From positions 1-6,158 of the forward strand of contig USIB01000075.1 in the NCBI GenBank assembly GCA_900554615.1: a stretch of DNA of 6,158 nt. Reading direction: 5' to 3'. Within the stretch, counting starts at the first letter, position 1, and the number at the start of each line of letters is the position of its first letter. A program made the position numbers and the translations under genes. Shown here piece by piece: positions 1 through 5,784 of the stretch. This stretch comes from an uncultured Mycoplasmatota bacterium (lineage in GTDB: Bacteria > Bacillota_I > Bacilli_A > RF39 > UBA660). The notes below the pieces were generated by a model, which was given only the letters and a program-made list of their open reading frames with translations, was not told the origin of the DNA and ran no database searches.

Positions 1-137
1 TAGTATTTCTACTAGTTACTTCATAGTCTTTAATTCTATTTAAATTACTTATAAAATCTTTACTTTTAAGTCTCGAAACATCCCCCCCCCCTAGAACAAA
101 TTCCTGTTTGGATGTTATTATATCTTTCTTTATTCAT
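1..137 (-). CDS. 5' end of a putative phase-variable gene, off-frame as read
   Basis: An ATG at 135-137 is preceded by AAAGGAG (148-154) with 10-nt spacing. As read, the frame gives 23 codons and stops at 66-68, because ten G (82-91) lie between codons 16 and 19. With nine G, or any change of -1 or +2, the frame continues open to the window edge (45 residues seen), through GGDVSRLKSKDF and then KDYEVTSRNT. The downstream part uses AT-rich codons (AGA, AAA, ATA, TTA) typical of this genome, which supports it being real coding sequence. I do not recognise the family from this short N-terminus. There is no signal peptide or transmembrane segment in the visible part; it is basic and hydrophilic. 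The ATG overlaps the stop of a short upstream ORF (ATGA). Alternatives are a genuinely broken gene or a homopolymer sequencing error. Confidence 0.5.
82..91. repeat. Poly-G/C homopolymer tract (10 bp), likely slippage site
   Basis: Ten consecutive C on the plus strand (G on the coding strand) sit in strongly AT-rich DNA, 46 nt after the start codon of the minus-strand ORF. It is the only long G/C homopolymer in the window. Runs of this length in the 5' part of a gene are the classic substrate for slipped-strand mispairing. Here length 10 gives a stop after 23 codons, and length 9 opens the frame. Confidence 0.85.
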
Positions 138-241
138 AGTGAGGTCTCTCCTTTCAATTTTTTGTTGATTTGTGAATTGTTTGGTACTCTATAATTGCTA
201 ATTATTTGGTACTTTTTTATCAATAAAATTTCAATTCTCAT
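134..241 (-). CDS. Possible 35-residue leader ORF overlapping the next start
   Basis: An ATG at 239-241 follows an AAAAGGA site (246-252) with only 4 nt between. The ORF runs 35 residues (starting MRIEILLIKKYQ, ending LKGETSL) and its TGA stop overlaps the ATG of the poly-G ORF in an ATGA arrangement, which would allow translational coupling. The product is short, basic and hydrophobic only at its start, and I recognise no family. The ORF also covers a 14-nt direct repeat, so the region may instead be an untranslated leader or operator. It lies directly downstream of a good promoter. Confidence 0.3.
   Translation of the reverse strand: MRIEILLIKKYQIISNYRVPNNSQINKKLKGETSL
175..213. repeat. 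Direct repeat AATTnTTTGGTACT, two copies
   Basis: Two 14-nt copies that differ at one position (175-188 and 200-213) are offset by 25 bp. They lie between the minus-strand promoter at 272-300 and the start of the poly-G ORF. The offset is not a multiple of three, so the repeat is not explained by repeated peptide coding in the 35-codon ORF. A paired regulator-binding site is possible but unproven. Confidence 0.45.
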
Positions 242-271
242 TTAATCCTTTTCTACTTTTCTTACATTAAA

Positions 272-300
272 ATAATACCATAATTTCTTTTTTTTAGCAA
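272..300 (-). promoter_or_regulatory. Promoter upstream of the phase-variable ORF
   Basis: On the minus strand a -35 box TTGCTA (295-300) and a -10 box TATTAT (272-277) are separated by 17 nt. A TG at 279-280 makes it an extended -10 (TGGTATTAT). The spacer contains an A-tract. The predicted start near 265 gives a leader of about 25 nt to the 35-codon ORF. No clear intrinsic terminator separates this from gltX, so read-through from gltX is also possible. Confidence 0.6.
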
Positions 301-399
301 TATCATTATTGAAAAAAATTTGAATTTAATTTTAGAAAAATCTTATTACTATAACATTTTCAAGAAATGATGCATAAAAGAAAAAGAACATTAAAGTCT

Positions 400-2043
400 C
401 TATCCAATGCTCTTAATTCTTTCTATTATTCTATCTTTACCTAAAAGTCTCATTATTTCATATAAATCAGGAGTCATACTCTTACTAGTTAAAGCAACTC
501 TAAGTACAGTAGAAATATCTGCTACACTACCTTTGTATTTATCAGGATTTTCTTTATATTCTTTCATATTACTACAATAACCAAGTTCATCAGTTAATAA
601 TTTAATATTATTAAACCATACTTCCTTATCAGTAACATCAAAATATTTATCCATATAAATATTAATAATATTTTTTATTTCCTCTATGTCAGTAATCTTA
701 CCCCATTCATAAGAAGTAGGATTAAATAACTCATCATACATATAAAATATTTGATTCTTTATCTCACTAAAACTAGCATAATCTTTTCTAGGTTTCTTTT
801 GTTCTCTTTCTATATTTAATATATTTTTAGTATATTCTTCATACTTAGTTATTAAATCATAGAAATCTTTATCATACTCTTTAGACCAATTAATTAAATT
901 ATTATATACTTCATCTTTAGTCATTCTACTAATATAATTTCTAGATATATTATTTAATTTTTCTAAATCAAATAATGCTCCCGAAGAAGACATCTTTTTA
1001 GGAGAAAACTTAAAATCTAAATAACTTTTATCTTGGTTGCAGCCTCTCCATTCTTCATAATTAGAGTTAGCAATTGTCATAATAGATTCTATAACAGCAA
1101 TACTAGGATAACCTTTTTCCTTATAAAAACTCATACTAGCTTCTGGATCTTTTCTCTTACTTATCTTTCTCTTAACATCACCATCTTGTTTCATAATTAA
1201 TGGTATATGAATATACTTAGGTAATTTATAATTAAATGCTTTAAATAATTCAACATGAAGAGGTACTGAAGATAACCATTCCTCTCCTCTTACTACATGA
1301 GTAGTATGCATTAAATGGTCATCTACTAAATGAGCAAAATGATATGTCGGAAGTAAATTATCACTCTTCATAATAACCGCATCTTGATCATTCTCTGGAA
1401 ACTCTATTCTTCCTTTTACTAAGTCTTCAAAAACAAATCTCTTATCAGGATCTCCTTCTGATTTAAATCTAATTACATAATCTTCACCATTTTTAATTTT
1501 CTCTATTGCTTCATCTACACTAATACTTCTACATTTAGCAAATCTACCATAATAACCTGTTCTCATCTTTTTTTCTTCTTGATTTTTTCTTAAATCTTCT
1601 AGTGTATCTCTAGTACAAAAACAAGGATATGCTCTTCCCATTTCAATTAATCTCTTAATAAAAGCATGATATATTTCTTTTCTTTCACTTTGAATATAAG
1701 GACCATAATTACCTACTACTTCACCATTATACTCATATTCATCTGGTTCCATATCATATTCTTTTAAAGTTTCTCTTATCTTTTCTACAGCATCAGGTAT
1801 TTCTCTCTTCTTATCAGTATCTTCATTTCTTAAAATAAATACCCCATTAGTATTTCTAGCAAGTACATAACATATAGTAGTACTCATAAGATTACCTATA
1901 TGCATATAACCAGTAGGACTAGGAGCAAATCTAGTTACTGCTGCCCCTTCAGGTAAATCTCTTTCTGGATACATTTTTTCATAATCTTCTACTGTCTTAG
2001 TAACATTTGGAAATATCAAATCTGCTAAATCTTTATTTGTCAC
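400..2043 (-). CDS. gltX: Glutamate--tRNA ligase (GluRS)
   Basis: A cytoplasmic class I aminoacyl-tRNA synthetase that joins glutamate to tRNA-Glu. In organisms lacking GlnRS the same enzyme mischarges tRNA-Gln for GatCAB to amidate; that cannot be decided here. Using the start chosen here (547 residues), the Rossmann-fold entry RFAPSPTGYMHIGN carries the HIGH-type signature HIGN at about 48-51. EDTD follows near 74-77, and CFC (about 141-143) plus a Cys near 171 resemble the GluRS zinc site. VVRGEEWLSS lies near 250-259 and the KMSKS-type loop KISKR at about 293-297. The remaining 250 residues are the helical anticodon-binding part. It is longer than the usual 470-490 residues but matches the roughly 550-residue clostridial form as I remember it. 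The start is GTG at 2041-2043, because GTG at 2050-2052 lies inside the GAGGTG ribosome site. One deviation is RNEDTD where RIEDTD is usual. No clear terminator follows. Confidence 0.95.
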   Translation of the reverse strand: MTNKDLADLIFPNVTKTVEDYEKMYPERDLPEGAAVTRFAPSPTGYMHIGNLMSTTICYVLARNTNGVFILRNEDTDKKREIPDAVEKIRETLKEYDMEPDEYEYNGEVVGNYGPYIQSERKEIYHAFIKRLIEMGRAYPCFCTRDTLEDLRKNQEEKKMRTGYYGRFAKCRSISVDEAIEKIKNGEDYVIRFKSEGDPDKRFVFEDLVKGRIEFPENDQDAVIMKSDNLLPTYHFAHLVDDHLMHTTHVVRGEEWLSSVPLHVELFKAFNYKLPKYIHIPLIMKQDGDVKRKISKRKDPEASMSFYKEKGYPSIAVIESIMTIANSNYEEWRGCNQDKSYLDFKFSPKKMSSSGALFDLEKLNNISRNYISRMTKDEVYNNLINWSKEYDKDFYDLITKYEEYTKNILNIEREQKKPRKDYASFSEIKNQIFYMYDELFNPTSYEWGKITDIEEIKNIINIYMDKYFDVTDKEVWFNNIKLLTDELGYCSNMKEYKENPDKYKGSVADISTVLRVALTSKSMTPDLYEIMRLLGKDRIIERIKSIG

Positions 2044-2055
2044 ATTAATCACCTC
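2044..2055 (-). promoter_or_regulatory. Ribosome binding site that fixes the gltX start
   Basis: On the minus strand GAGGTG (2050-2055) is followed by ATTAAT and then GTG (2041-2043). The longest ORF would start at the GTG within this Shine-Dalgarno sequence, which is implausible. The GTG six bases downstream has normal spacing. Confidence 0.75.
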
Positions 2056-2080
2056 AATTTTATGTTAATATTAGGTATCC

Positions 2081-2109
2081 ATTATATTCATTAGTAACAT
2101 AGTTTAATA
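2081..2109 (-). promoter_or_regulatory. Probable gltX promoter
   Basis: A perfect minus-strand -10 box TATAAT (2081-2086) has only a weak -35 match (TATTAA, 2104-2109) at 17-nt spacing. The predicted start near 2074 gives a leader of about 30 nt. There is no room for a T-box or other riboswitch. It overlaps the divergent promoter of the small plus-strand gene. Confidence 0.5.
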
Positions 2110-2113
2110 TAAT
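2085..2113 (+). promoter_or_regulatory. Probable promoter of the YjcZ-like gene
   Basis: A perfect plus-strand -10 box TATAAT (2108-2113) lies 17 nt from a weak -35 (TATTCA, 2085-2090). It interleaves with the gltX promoter, so the two transcripts would compete for polymerase. CATAGTTTA at 2098-2106 also fits the sigma-K -10 pattern CATAnnnTA, but such matches are common in AT-rich DNA. Confidence 0.45.
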
Positions 2114-2138
2114 ATACTGAAAGGACTGGTGACTACTA

Positions 2139-2288
2139 ATGTACGGTTATGGATATCCAAGTTATGGATATGGCTATGGTACTGGAGCAGGAGCTTACTG
2201 GATCATAATAGTAATACTACTTATTTTCTTTGTTCTGTTTTGGGGTAATGGATGCAACCAAAATAGATGTAATTCCTGCAATAGATAA
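2139..2288 (+). CDS. YjcZ-like tiny membrane protein, 49 residues
   Basis: ATG follows GGTGA (2128-2132) with 6-nt spacing; an AAAGGA lies slightly further up (2120-2125). The product has three parts. The N-terminus is Tyr/Gly-rich (about residues 2-19, repeated GY pairs), followed by one strongly hydrophobic helix (about 20-36, YWIIIVILLIFFVLFW), then a short tail with three Cys and several Asn (GNGCNQNRCNSCNR). This layout matches the YjcZ/tiny-TM family of low-GC Gram-positives, whose members are often annotated as sporulation proteins, though with little functional evidence. It is the only clear plus-strand gene here. It has its own promoter, and an intrinsic terminator starts 16 nt after the stop, so it is monocistronic. 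The Cys-rich tail might bind metal or form disulfides (inference). Confidence 0.8.
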   Translation: MYGYGYPSYGYGYGTGAGAYWIIIVILLIFFVLFWGNGCNQNRCNSCNR

Positions 2289-2303
2289 CCATATCTAAAA
2301 TAA

Positions 2304-2328
2304 AGCCCTTTATAGGGCTATTTTTTTT
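2304..2328. terminator. Bidirectional intrinsic terminator (yjcZ-like gene / tRNA-Gln)
   Basis: AGCCCT (2304-2309), a four-base loop and AGGGCT (2314-2319) are followed by A and eight T on the plus strand, a textbook terminator for the small plus-strand gene. Read on the minus strand, the same stem is followed by TTTATTTT and can end the tRNA-Gln transcript. Confidence 0.85.
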
Positions 2329-2331
2329 ATT

Positions 2332-2406
2332 TGGTTGCCCTGGTTAGATTCGAACTAACGCGTGTCAGAGTCAGAGTCTGATGCCTTACCGCTTGGCTAC
2401 AGGGCA
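2332..2406 (-). tRNA. tRNA-Gln (anticodon CUG)
   Basis: A complete 75-nt cloverleaf on the minus strand with encoded CCA. The acceptor stem TGCCCTG/CAGGGCA includes the U1-A72 pair typical of bacterial tRNA-Gln. The D arm is GCC-AAGCGGTAA-GGC, the anticodon arm TCAGA-CTCTGAC-TCTGA, and the T arm GTTAG-TTCGAAT-CTAAC. The anticodon CTG (plus-strand 2372-2374) reads CAG. The discriminator base is A. Low-GC Firmicutes usually rely on a UUG tRNA, so this would be an additional isoacceptor. It is a single tRNA gene with its own promoter and terminator. Confidence 0.95.
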
Positions 2407-2542
2407 ATAACAACAATATAATTATAGCATTACCTAAAAAATTATTCAAGATAATTCCTCCAAAAAAATATATTTTTAGATAATCTGCTTGATTTCATAA
2501 CCTTATTTTGCATTTTGGAATGATTTTGTTTTACATTTTGGC
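2407..2542. other. Intergenic region between leuS and tRNA-Gln
   Basis: Apart from the tRNA promoter, this AT-rich stretch shows no ORF with a ribosome site. It contains two copies of CATTTTGG (2511-2518 and 2534-2541), 23 bp apart, flanked by TTTTG and CAAAA. I see no function for them. Confidence 0.5.
2421..2449 (-). promoter_or_regulatory. tRNA-Gln promoter
   Basis: On the minus strand -35 TTGAAT (2444-2449), a 17-nt spacer and -10 TATAAT (2421-2426) predict a start about 8 nt before the mature tRNA 5' end. This is a strong vegetative-type promoter. Confidence 0.8.
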
Positions 2543-2574
2543 AAAAAATAAAATAACCATTTGGTTATTTTATT
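2543..2574 (-). terminator. leuS intrinsic terminator overlapping the stop codon
   Basis: A 12-bp stem (2547-2558 with 2563-2574, four-base loop) is followed on the minus strand by four more T (2543-2546). The stem is AT-rich with two GC pairs next to the loop. The leuS stop (2565-2567) lies within the promoter-proximal arm, so a ribosome at the stop codon would cover the hairpin. Confidence 0.75.
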
Positions 2575-4976
2575 ACAATATTAACAATTCTATTAGGTAC
2601 AGAAATTACTTTAACTACTTCTTTACCATCAATCCATTTCTTAATAATATCACTATTCATAGCAATCTTTTCTAATTCCTCTTTAGAAGAATCTTTCTTA
2701 ATTCTAATAGTATCTCTTACTTTACCATTAACTTGTACTGCTATATCAATAACATTATCAATAGTTTTATCTTCATCATAACTTGGCCACTCTCTATCAC
2801 AAATAGGAGTATATCCTAAACTTTCATTTAATTCTTCAGTAATATGAGGAGCAATAGGATTAAGTAAATCAAGTAATACCTTATAATCACCTTTCGTAAT
2901 AGAAGTCTTTTCATCATAAGCATTTACTAAAATCATAAGTGTACTAACTGCAGTATTATAAGCCATATGAGTTAAATCATATCCTACCTTCTTAATACTC
3001 TTATTAATAATAACTTCTAAATCTTCAGAATACTCTTCACTATCAGTAACTTTATCTTTTAGTCTAATTACTCTATCAATAAATCTTTTGCATCCCTTTA
3101 ATGAATCAGTACTCCATGGAGCATCTTGTTCATAATCTCCCATAAACATCTCATATACCCTAAGAGTATCAGCACCATAATCATTAACAATATCATCTGG
3201 ATTAATAACATTACCTTTACTCTTACTCATTTTTTCATTATTATCTCCTAGTACCATACCATGACTTACTCTAGTCCATATCATTTCCTTTTTAGGTACT
3301 AATCCAAAGTTATATAACATTTGTACCCAGAATCTAGCATATAGTAAGTGTCTAGCAGTATGTTCCATACCACCATTATACCAGTCTACCTTATCCCAGT
3401 ATTTCATAGCAGACATACTAGCAAACTCATTATCATTATGAGGATCCATAAATCTTAAGAAATACCAAGAAGAGCCAGCCCAGTTCGGCATAGTATCAGT
3501 TTCTCTTTTAGCAGGTCCACCACATTTTGGACAAGTAGTATTAACAAAACTATCTATCTTAGCAAGAGGAGACTCACCAGTATCCGTAGGCTCATACTCA
3601 GCAACATCAGGAAGTAACAAAGGTAAATCCTCTTCATTCATAGGTACCCATCCACATTTATCACAATAAATCATAGGAATAGGCTCTCCCCAGAATCTTT
3701 GTCTAGAGAAAATCCAATCTCTCATCTTATAATTATTAACTCTTCTAGCAATACCTTCTTTTTCAAGTTTATTAGTAATAGCTTCTTTTGCTTCTTCTAC
3801 TGTCATACCAGTAAACTCTTCTGAATTAATAAGTTTACATCCTTTACCTAAATAATCATGTTTCTCAAAGGCTTTAATACTAGTATCTCCACCTGAAATA
3901 ACTTCAACCATTTCAAGATTATGTTCTTTAGCATATTCAAAGTCTCTTTGGTCATGAGATGGAACAGCCATAACAGCACCAGTACCATAATCTCCTAATA
4001 CGAAATCTCCTAAGAAGATAGGTACTTCTTTACCATTGATAGGATTAATAGCCTTAATACCTTTAATTTCTACACCAGTCTTACCCTTATTAAGTTCAGT
4101 TCTCTCCATACCAGACTTCTTCGAAGTCTCTTTAATATATTCATTTACTTCTTCTTTATTCTCTACTCTAGGCATTAACTCTTTAATTAATTTACCATCA
4201 GGAGCAATAACAAAGAAAGTAATACCATATACAGTTTCAATACAAGTAGTAAATACTGAGAAAGAACCTCCTCCTACTATATTAACATCAAGTTCAACAC
4301 CAGTAGACTTACCTATCCAATTAATTTGACCTAATTTTACTCTTTCTTTAAAGTTAGTATCATCAAGTCCCTTAAGTAAATCTTCAGCATATTCACTCAT
4401 TTTAAGCATCCACTGAGACTTTTCTTTTTGAACTACTGCTTCTCCACATCTTTCACATACACCGCCAGCAGCATCTTCATTAGATAAAACAGTCTTACAA
4501 TTAGGACACCAATTTACAGGTACTGTTGCCTTATAAGCCATACCATGTTTATAAAATTGTAAGAATTGCCACTGTGTCCATTTATAATAATCAGGATCAG
4601 TAGTAGAAAACTCCCTACTCCAATCAAATGAAAAACCAAGTTTTTTCATTTGTCCTTTAAAAGTCTTAATATTCTCTTTTACAGCATCTTTAGGATGAAT
4701 ATGATTCTTAATAGCGTATTGTTCAGCAGGAGCACCAAAAGCATCCCATCCCATTGGATATAATACATTATACCCTTCTCTTCTCTTCATTCTAGCAAGA
4801 GCATCTTGTGCAGTATAACTTCTAACATGTCCTACATGTAATCCACTACCTGATGGATAAGGAAACTCTACTAATATATAGTAAGGCTTTTTATCACTAC
4901 CTGTTACTGCTTTAAAACTCTCATTATTATCCCAATATTCTTGCCATTTCTTCTCTATCTTTTTAAAATTATACAT
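2565..4976 (-). CDS. leuS: Leucine--tRNA ligase (LeuRS)
   Basis: A cytoplasmic class I synthetase charging tRNA-Leu, 803 residues and close to the short end of bacterial LeuRS. Visible landmarks are HVGH at 47-50, a first zinc ribbon CPNC/CERC (157-160, 174-177), and the CP1 editing domain with GTGAVMAVPSHDQRD (331-345; Asp345 is the conserved editing Asp). A second zinc ribbon has C438, C441, C482 and C485. KMSKS is at 582-586, followed by a helical anticodon-binding domain (about 630-720) and the C-terminal domain with VQVNGKVRD near 748-755. The threonine-rich editing motif, normally TTRPDT, reads TTCIET (243-248), keeping the last Thr but not the Arg-Pro-Asp core. The ATG is one base after the upstream membrane-protein stop. 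Its ribosome site AGAAGG lies inside that gene's last codons, so the two are cotranscribed and probably coupled. No T-box leader precedes the operon. Confidence 0.97.
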   Translation of the reverse strand: MYNFKKIEKKWQEYWDNNESFKAVTGSDKKPYYILVEFPYPSGSGLHVGHVRSYTAQDALARMKRREGYNVLYPMGWDAFGAPAEQYAIKNHIHPKDAVKENIKTFKGQMKKLGFSFDWSREFSTTDPDYYKWTQWQFLQFYKHGMAYKATVPVNWCPNCKTVLSNEDAAGGVCERCGEAVVQKEKSQWMLKMSEYAEDLLKGLDDTNFKERVKLGQINWIGKSTGVELDVNIVGGGSFSVFTTCIETVYGITFFVIAPDGKLIKELMPRVENKEEVNEYIKETSKKSGMERTELNKGKTGVEIKGIKAINPINGKEVPIFLGDFVLGDYGTGAVMAVPSHDQRDFEYAKEHNLEMVEVISGGDTSIKAFEKHDYLGKGCKLINSEEFTGMTVEEAKEAITNKLEKEGIARRVNNYKMRDWIFSRQRFWGEPIPMIYCDKCGWVPMNEEDLPLLLPDVAEYEPTDTGESPLAKIDSFVNTTCPKCGGPAKRETDTMPNWAGSSWYFLRFMDPHNDNEFASMSAMKYWDKVDWYNGGMEHTARHLLYARFWVQMLYNFGLVPKKEMIWTRVSHGMVLGDNNEKMSKSKGNVINPDDIVNDYGADTLRVYEMFMGDYEQDAPWSTDSLKGCKRFIDRVIRLKDKVTDSEEYSEDLEVIINKSIKKVGYDLTHMAYNTAVSTLMILVNAYDEKTSITKGDYKVLLDLLNPIAPHITEELNESLGYTPICDREWPSYDEDKTIDNVIDIAVQVNGKVRDTIRIKKDSSKEELEKIAMNSDIIKKWIDGKEVVKVISVPNRIVNIVIK

Positions 4977-4977
4977 A

Positions 4978-5349
4978 TTATTTCCTTCTCTCTCTATTTT
5001 GCTTTTTCATATAATATCTACCTAATATTCCATAACATATTATAATCAATAATACTATAATAACAATACCACATATAAGCATCCAAAACCAACTATCTAA
5101 TAACTTAAATACTACTATATATGTAGTAACTATAATAAAAGTATTAATTAATCCAGATATATACATAAATCTTTTATAATCTATTTCTTTCTCTTTCAGT
5201 TTATATAAACCAACTAAATAATAATACTCTACTGGTACCTTATTCTTATTATACTTAGTTTTCTTTCTAATAAAAAGAAGATAATAGAGTAGAAAAACCA
5301 AAGCAAAAGAAATTATATACTCTATAATTATACTAAATACTTCTCTCAT
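4978..5349 (-). CDS. Small membrane protein, unknown function, upstream of leuS
   Basis: 123 residues, starting at ATG (5347-5349) with a consensus AGGAGG at 5359-5364, 9 nt away. Three hydrophobic helices are evident: about residues 6-26, 62-84 and 88-109. Between the first and second lies a basic, tyrosine-rich segment (KVPVEYYYLVGLYKLKEKEIDYKRF) split here as KVPVEYYYLVGLYKL and KEKEIDYKRF. The tail is strongly basic (KKQNRERRK), which suggests a cytoplasmic C-terminus. There is no signal-peptidase site and there are no catalytic motifs I recognise. It resembles small uncharacterised membrane proteins of low-GC gut Firmicutes as I remember them. It is first in a two-gene operon with leuS, and its end carries the leuS ribosome site. 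It may simply serve to couple translation, or have a separate envelope role; nothing here links it chemically to leucine. Confidence 0.85.
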   Translation of the reverse strand: MREVFSIIIEYIISFALVFLLYYLLFIRKKTKYNKNKVPVEYYYLVGLYKLKEKEIDYKRFMYISGLINTFIIVTTYIVVFKLLDSWFWMLICGIVIIVLLIIICYGILGRYYMKKQNRERRK

Positions 5350-5376
5350 TACCTATTACCTCCTACATAATTATGT

Positions 5377-5405
5377 ATTATACAATATATTTAAACTGTA
5401 ATCAA
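5377..5405 (-). promoter_or_regulatory. Promoter of the membrane-protein/leuS operon
   Basis: On the minus strand -35 TTGATT (5400-5405) and a perfect -10 TATAAT (5377-5382) are separated by 17 nt. The predicted start near 5370 leaves about 20 nt of leader, enough for the AGGAGG site and nothing else. The T-box element that commonly controls leuS in Firmicutes is therefore absent. Confidence 0.8.
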
Positions 5406-5429
5406 GTATATTTATTAATTTTATTATTC

Positions 5430-5457
5430 ACTAACAAGCTACAATTATCTTGTTAGT
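5430..5457. repeat. Inverted repeat ACTAACAAG / CTTGTTAGT
   Basis: Perfect 9-bp arms (5430-5438, 5449-5457) flank a 10-base loop, 24 bp upstream of the leuS-operon -35 box. On the plus strand four T overlap and follow the right arm, giving a weak terminator. On the minus strand no T-run follows. It could be an operator or a weak plus-strand terminator. Confidence 0.5.
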
Positions 5458-5564
5458 TTTACCAAAGGCTTGCACATAGTAATTAAAAATGCTGAATACT
5501 ATTTGAAATCACTCTATATTAAACATCTAAAAAGATGCTAATACTATTTTTTATTTTTAATTTT
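5458..5564. repeat. AT-rich spacer with imperfect 21-nt direct repeats and a small hairpin
   Basis: TAAAAATGCTGAATACTATTT (5484-5504; given here as TAAAAATGCTG plus AATACTATTT) recurs at 5528-5549 as TAAAAAGATGCTAATACTATTT with small indels. The second copy overlaps a hairpin, CATCT/AGATG (5524-5528, 5533-5537). No ORF with a ribosome site is seen. The repeats end next to the abrupt start of the GC-rich block at 5565. Confidence 0.45.
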
Positions 5565-5747
5565 CCGCCTACAGGCGGACTCTGCCCATTCCGACTCCAC
5601 ATCTTTCTTTATGCTTGTCTATCTTACTACCGCACTAGATAGTATGCATGAAGAATCGCTTCGCCTTTGGCTTTCGCTCACCTGGCCCCCTTCAGACCAA
5701 GCCTGAACGGAGGCCTTTTTTGCCACGTTTAGCATACCGCCTTTTGT
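5565..5747. other. GC-rich, hairpin-dense non-coding block
   Basis: About 51% GC (with the hairpin sequence to 5766) between AT-rich flanks, with no credible ORF on either strand. It holds several stem-loops: TCCGCC/GGCGGA at the left edge (5564-5579); a two-part stem, ATGC/GCAT enclosing CTATCT/AGATAG (5611-5649); GCC/GGC near 5663-5671; and the 12-bp terminator-like stem at 5684-5715. It directly follows the stop of the right-end gene and shares its foreign composition, so gene end and block look like one unit. A structured RNA on either strand is plausible; I cannot assign it to a known family. Confidence 0.5.
5684..5721 (+). terminator. Intrinsic terminator facing the right-end gene (plus strand)
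   Basis: GGCCCCC-TTCAG (5684-5695), loop ACCAAGC (5696-5702), CTGAA (5703-5707), one bulged C, then GGAGGCC (5709-5715) and six T (5716-5721). This gives a 12-bp stem with one G-T pair and one bulge. The T-run is only on the plus strand, so it would end a plus-strand transcript coming from the 5450-5680 side. No plus-strand gene lies there. It could terminate a small RNA or block antisense transcription into the pilin-like gene. Confidence 0.65.
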
Positions 5748-5784
5748 TATCAGTCTGCCTGCGTTTCTACGCAGACAACTGATA
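5748..5784. repeat. Two-tier hairpin centred on the stop codon of the right-end gene
   Basis: The outer stem TATCAGT/ACTGATA (5748-5754, 5778-5784) and inner stem CTGCGT/ACGCAG (5759-5764, 5769-5774) are separated by a small internal loop. The inner loop is TTCT (AGAA on the coding strand). The TAG stop (5767-5769) sits in and next to the loop. No T-run follows on the minus strand, so it is not a normal terminator. GC-rich hairpins with four-base loops just after the variable repeat are a known requirement for DGR homing. Confidence 0.6.

Noticed and set aside
2044..2052. GTG at 2050-2052 as the gltX start
   Set aside because: It forms part of the GAGGTG Shine-Dalgarno sequence for the GTG at 2041-2043.
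2098..2106. Sigma-K type -10 (CATAnnnTA) before the YjcZ-like gene
   Set aside because: A single degenerate match in AT-rich DNA without a clear -35 is not enough; a TATAAT box is a better candidate.
4036..4329. 97-codon plus-strand ORF
   Set aside because: It lies entirely antisense inside the leuS editing domain, has no ribosome site or promoter, and reads as a hydrophobic shadow of the leuS codons.
5564..5579. TCCGCC/GGCGGA hairpin as a terminator of the pilin-like gene
   Set aside because: On the minus strand it is followed by A-rich sequence, not a T-run.
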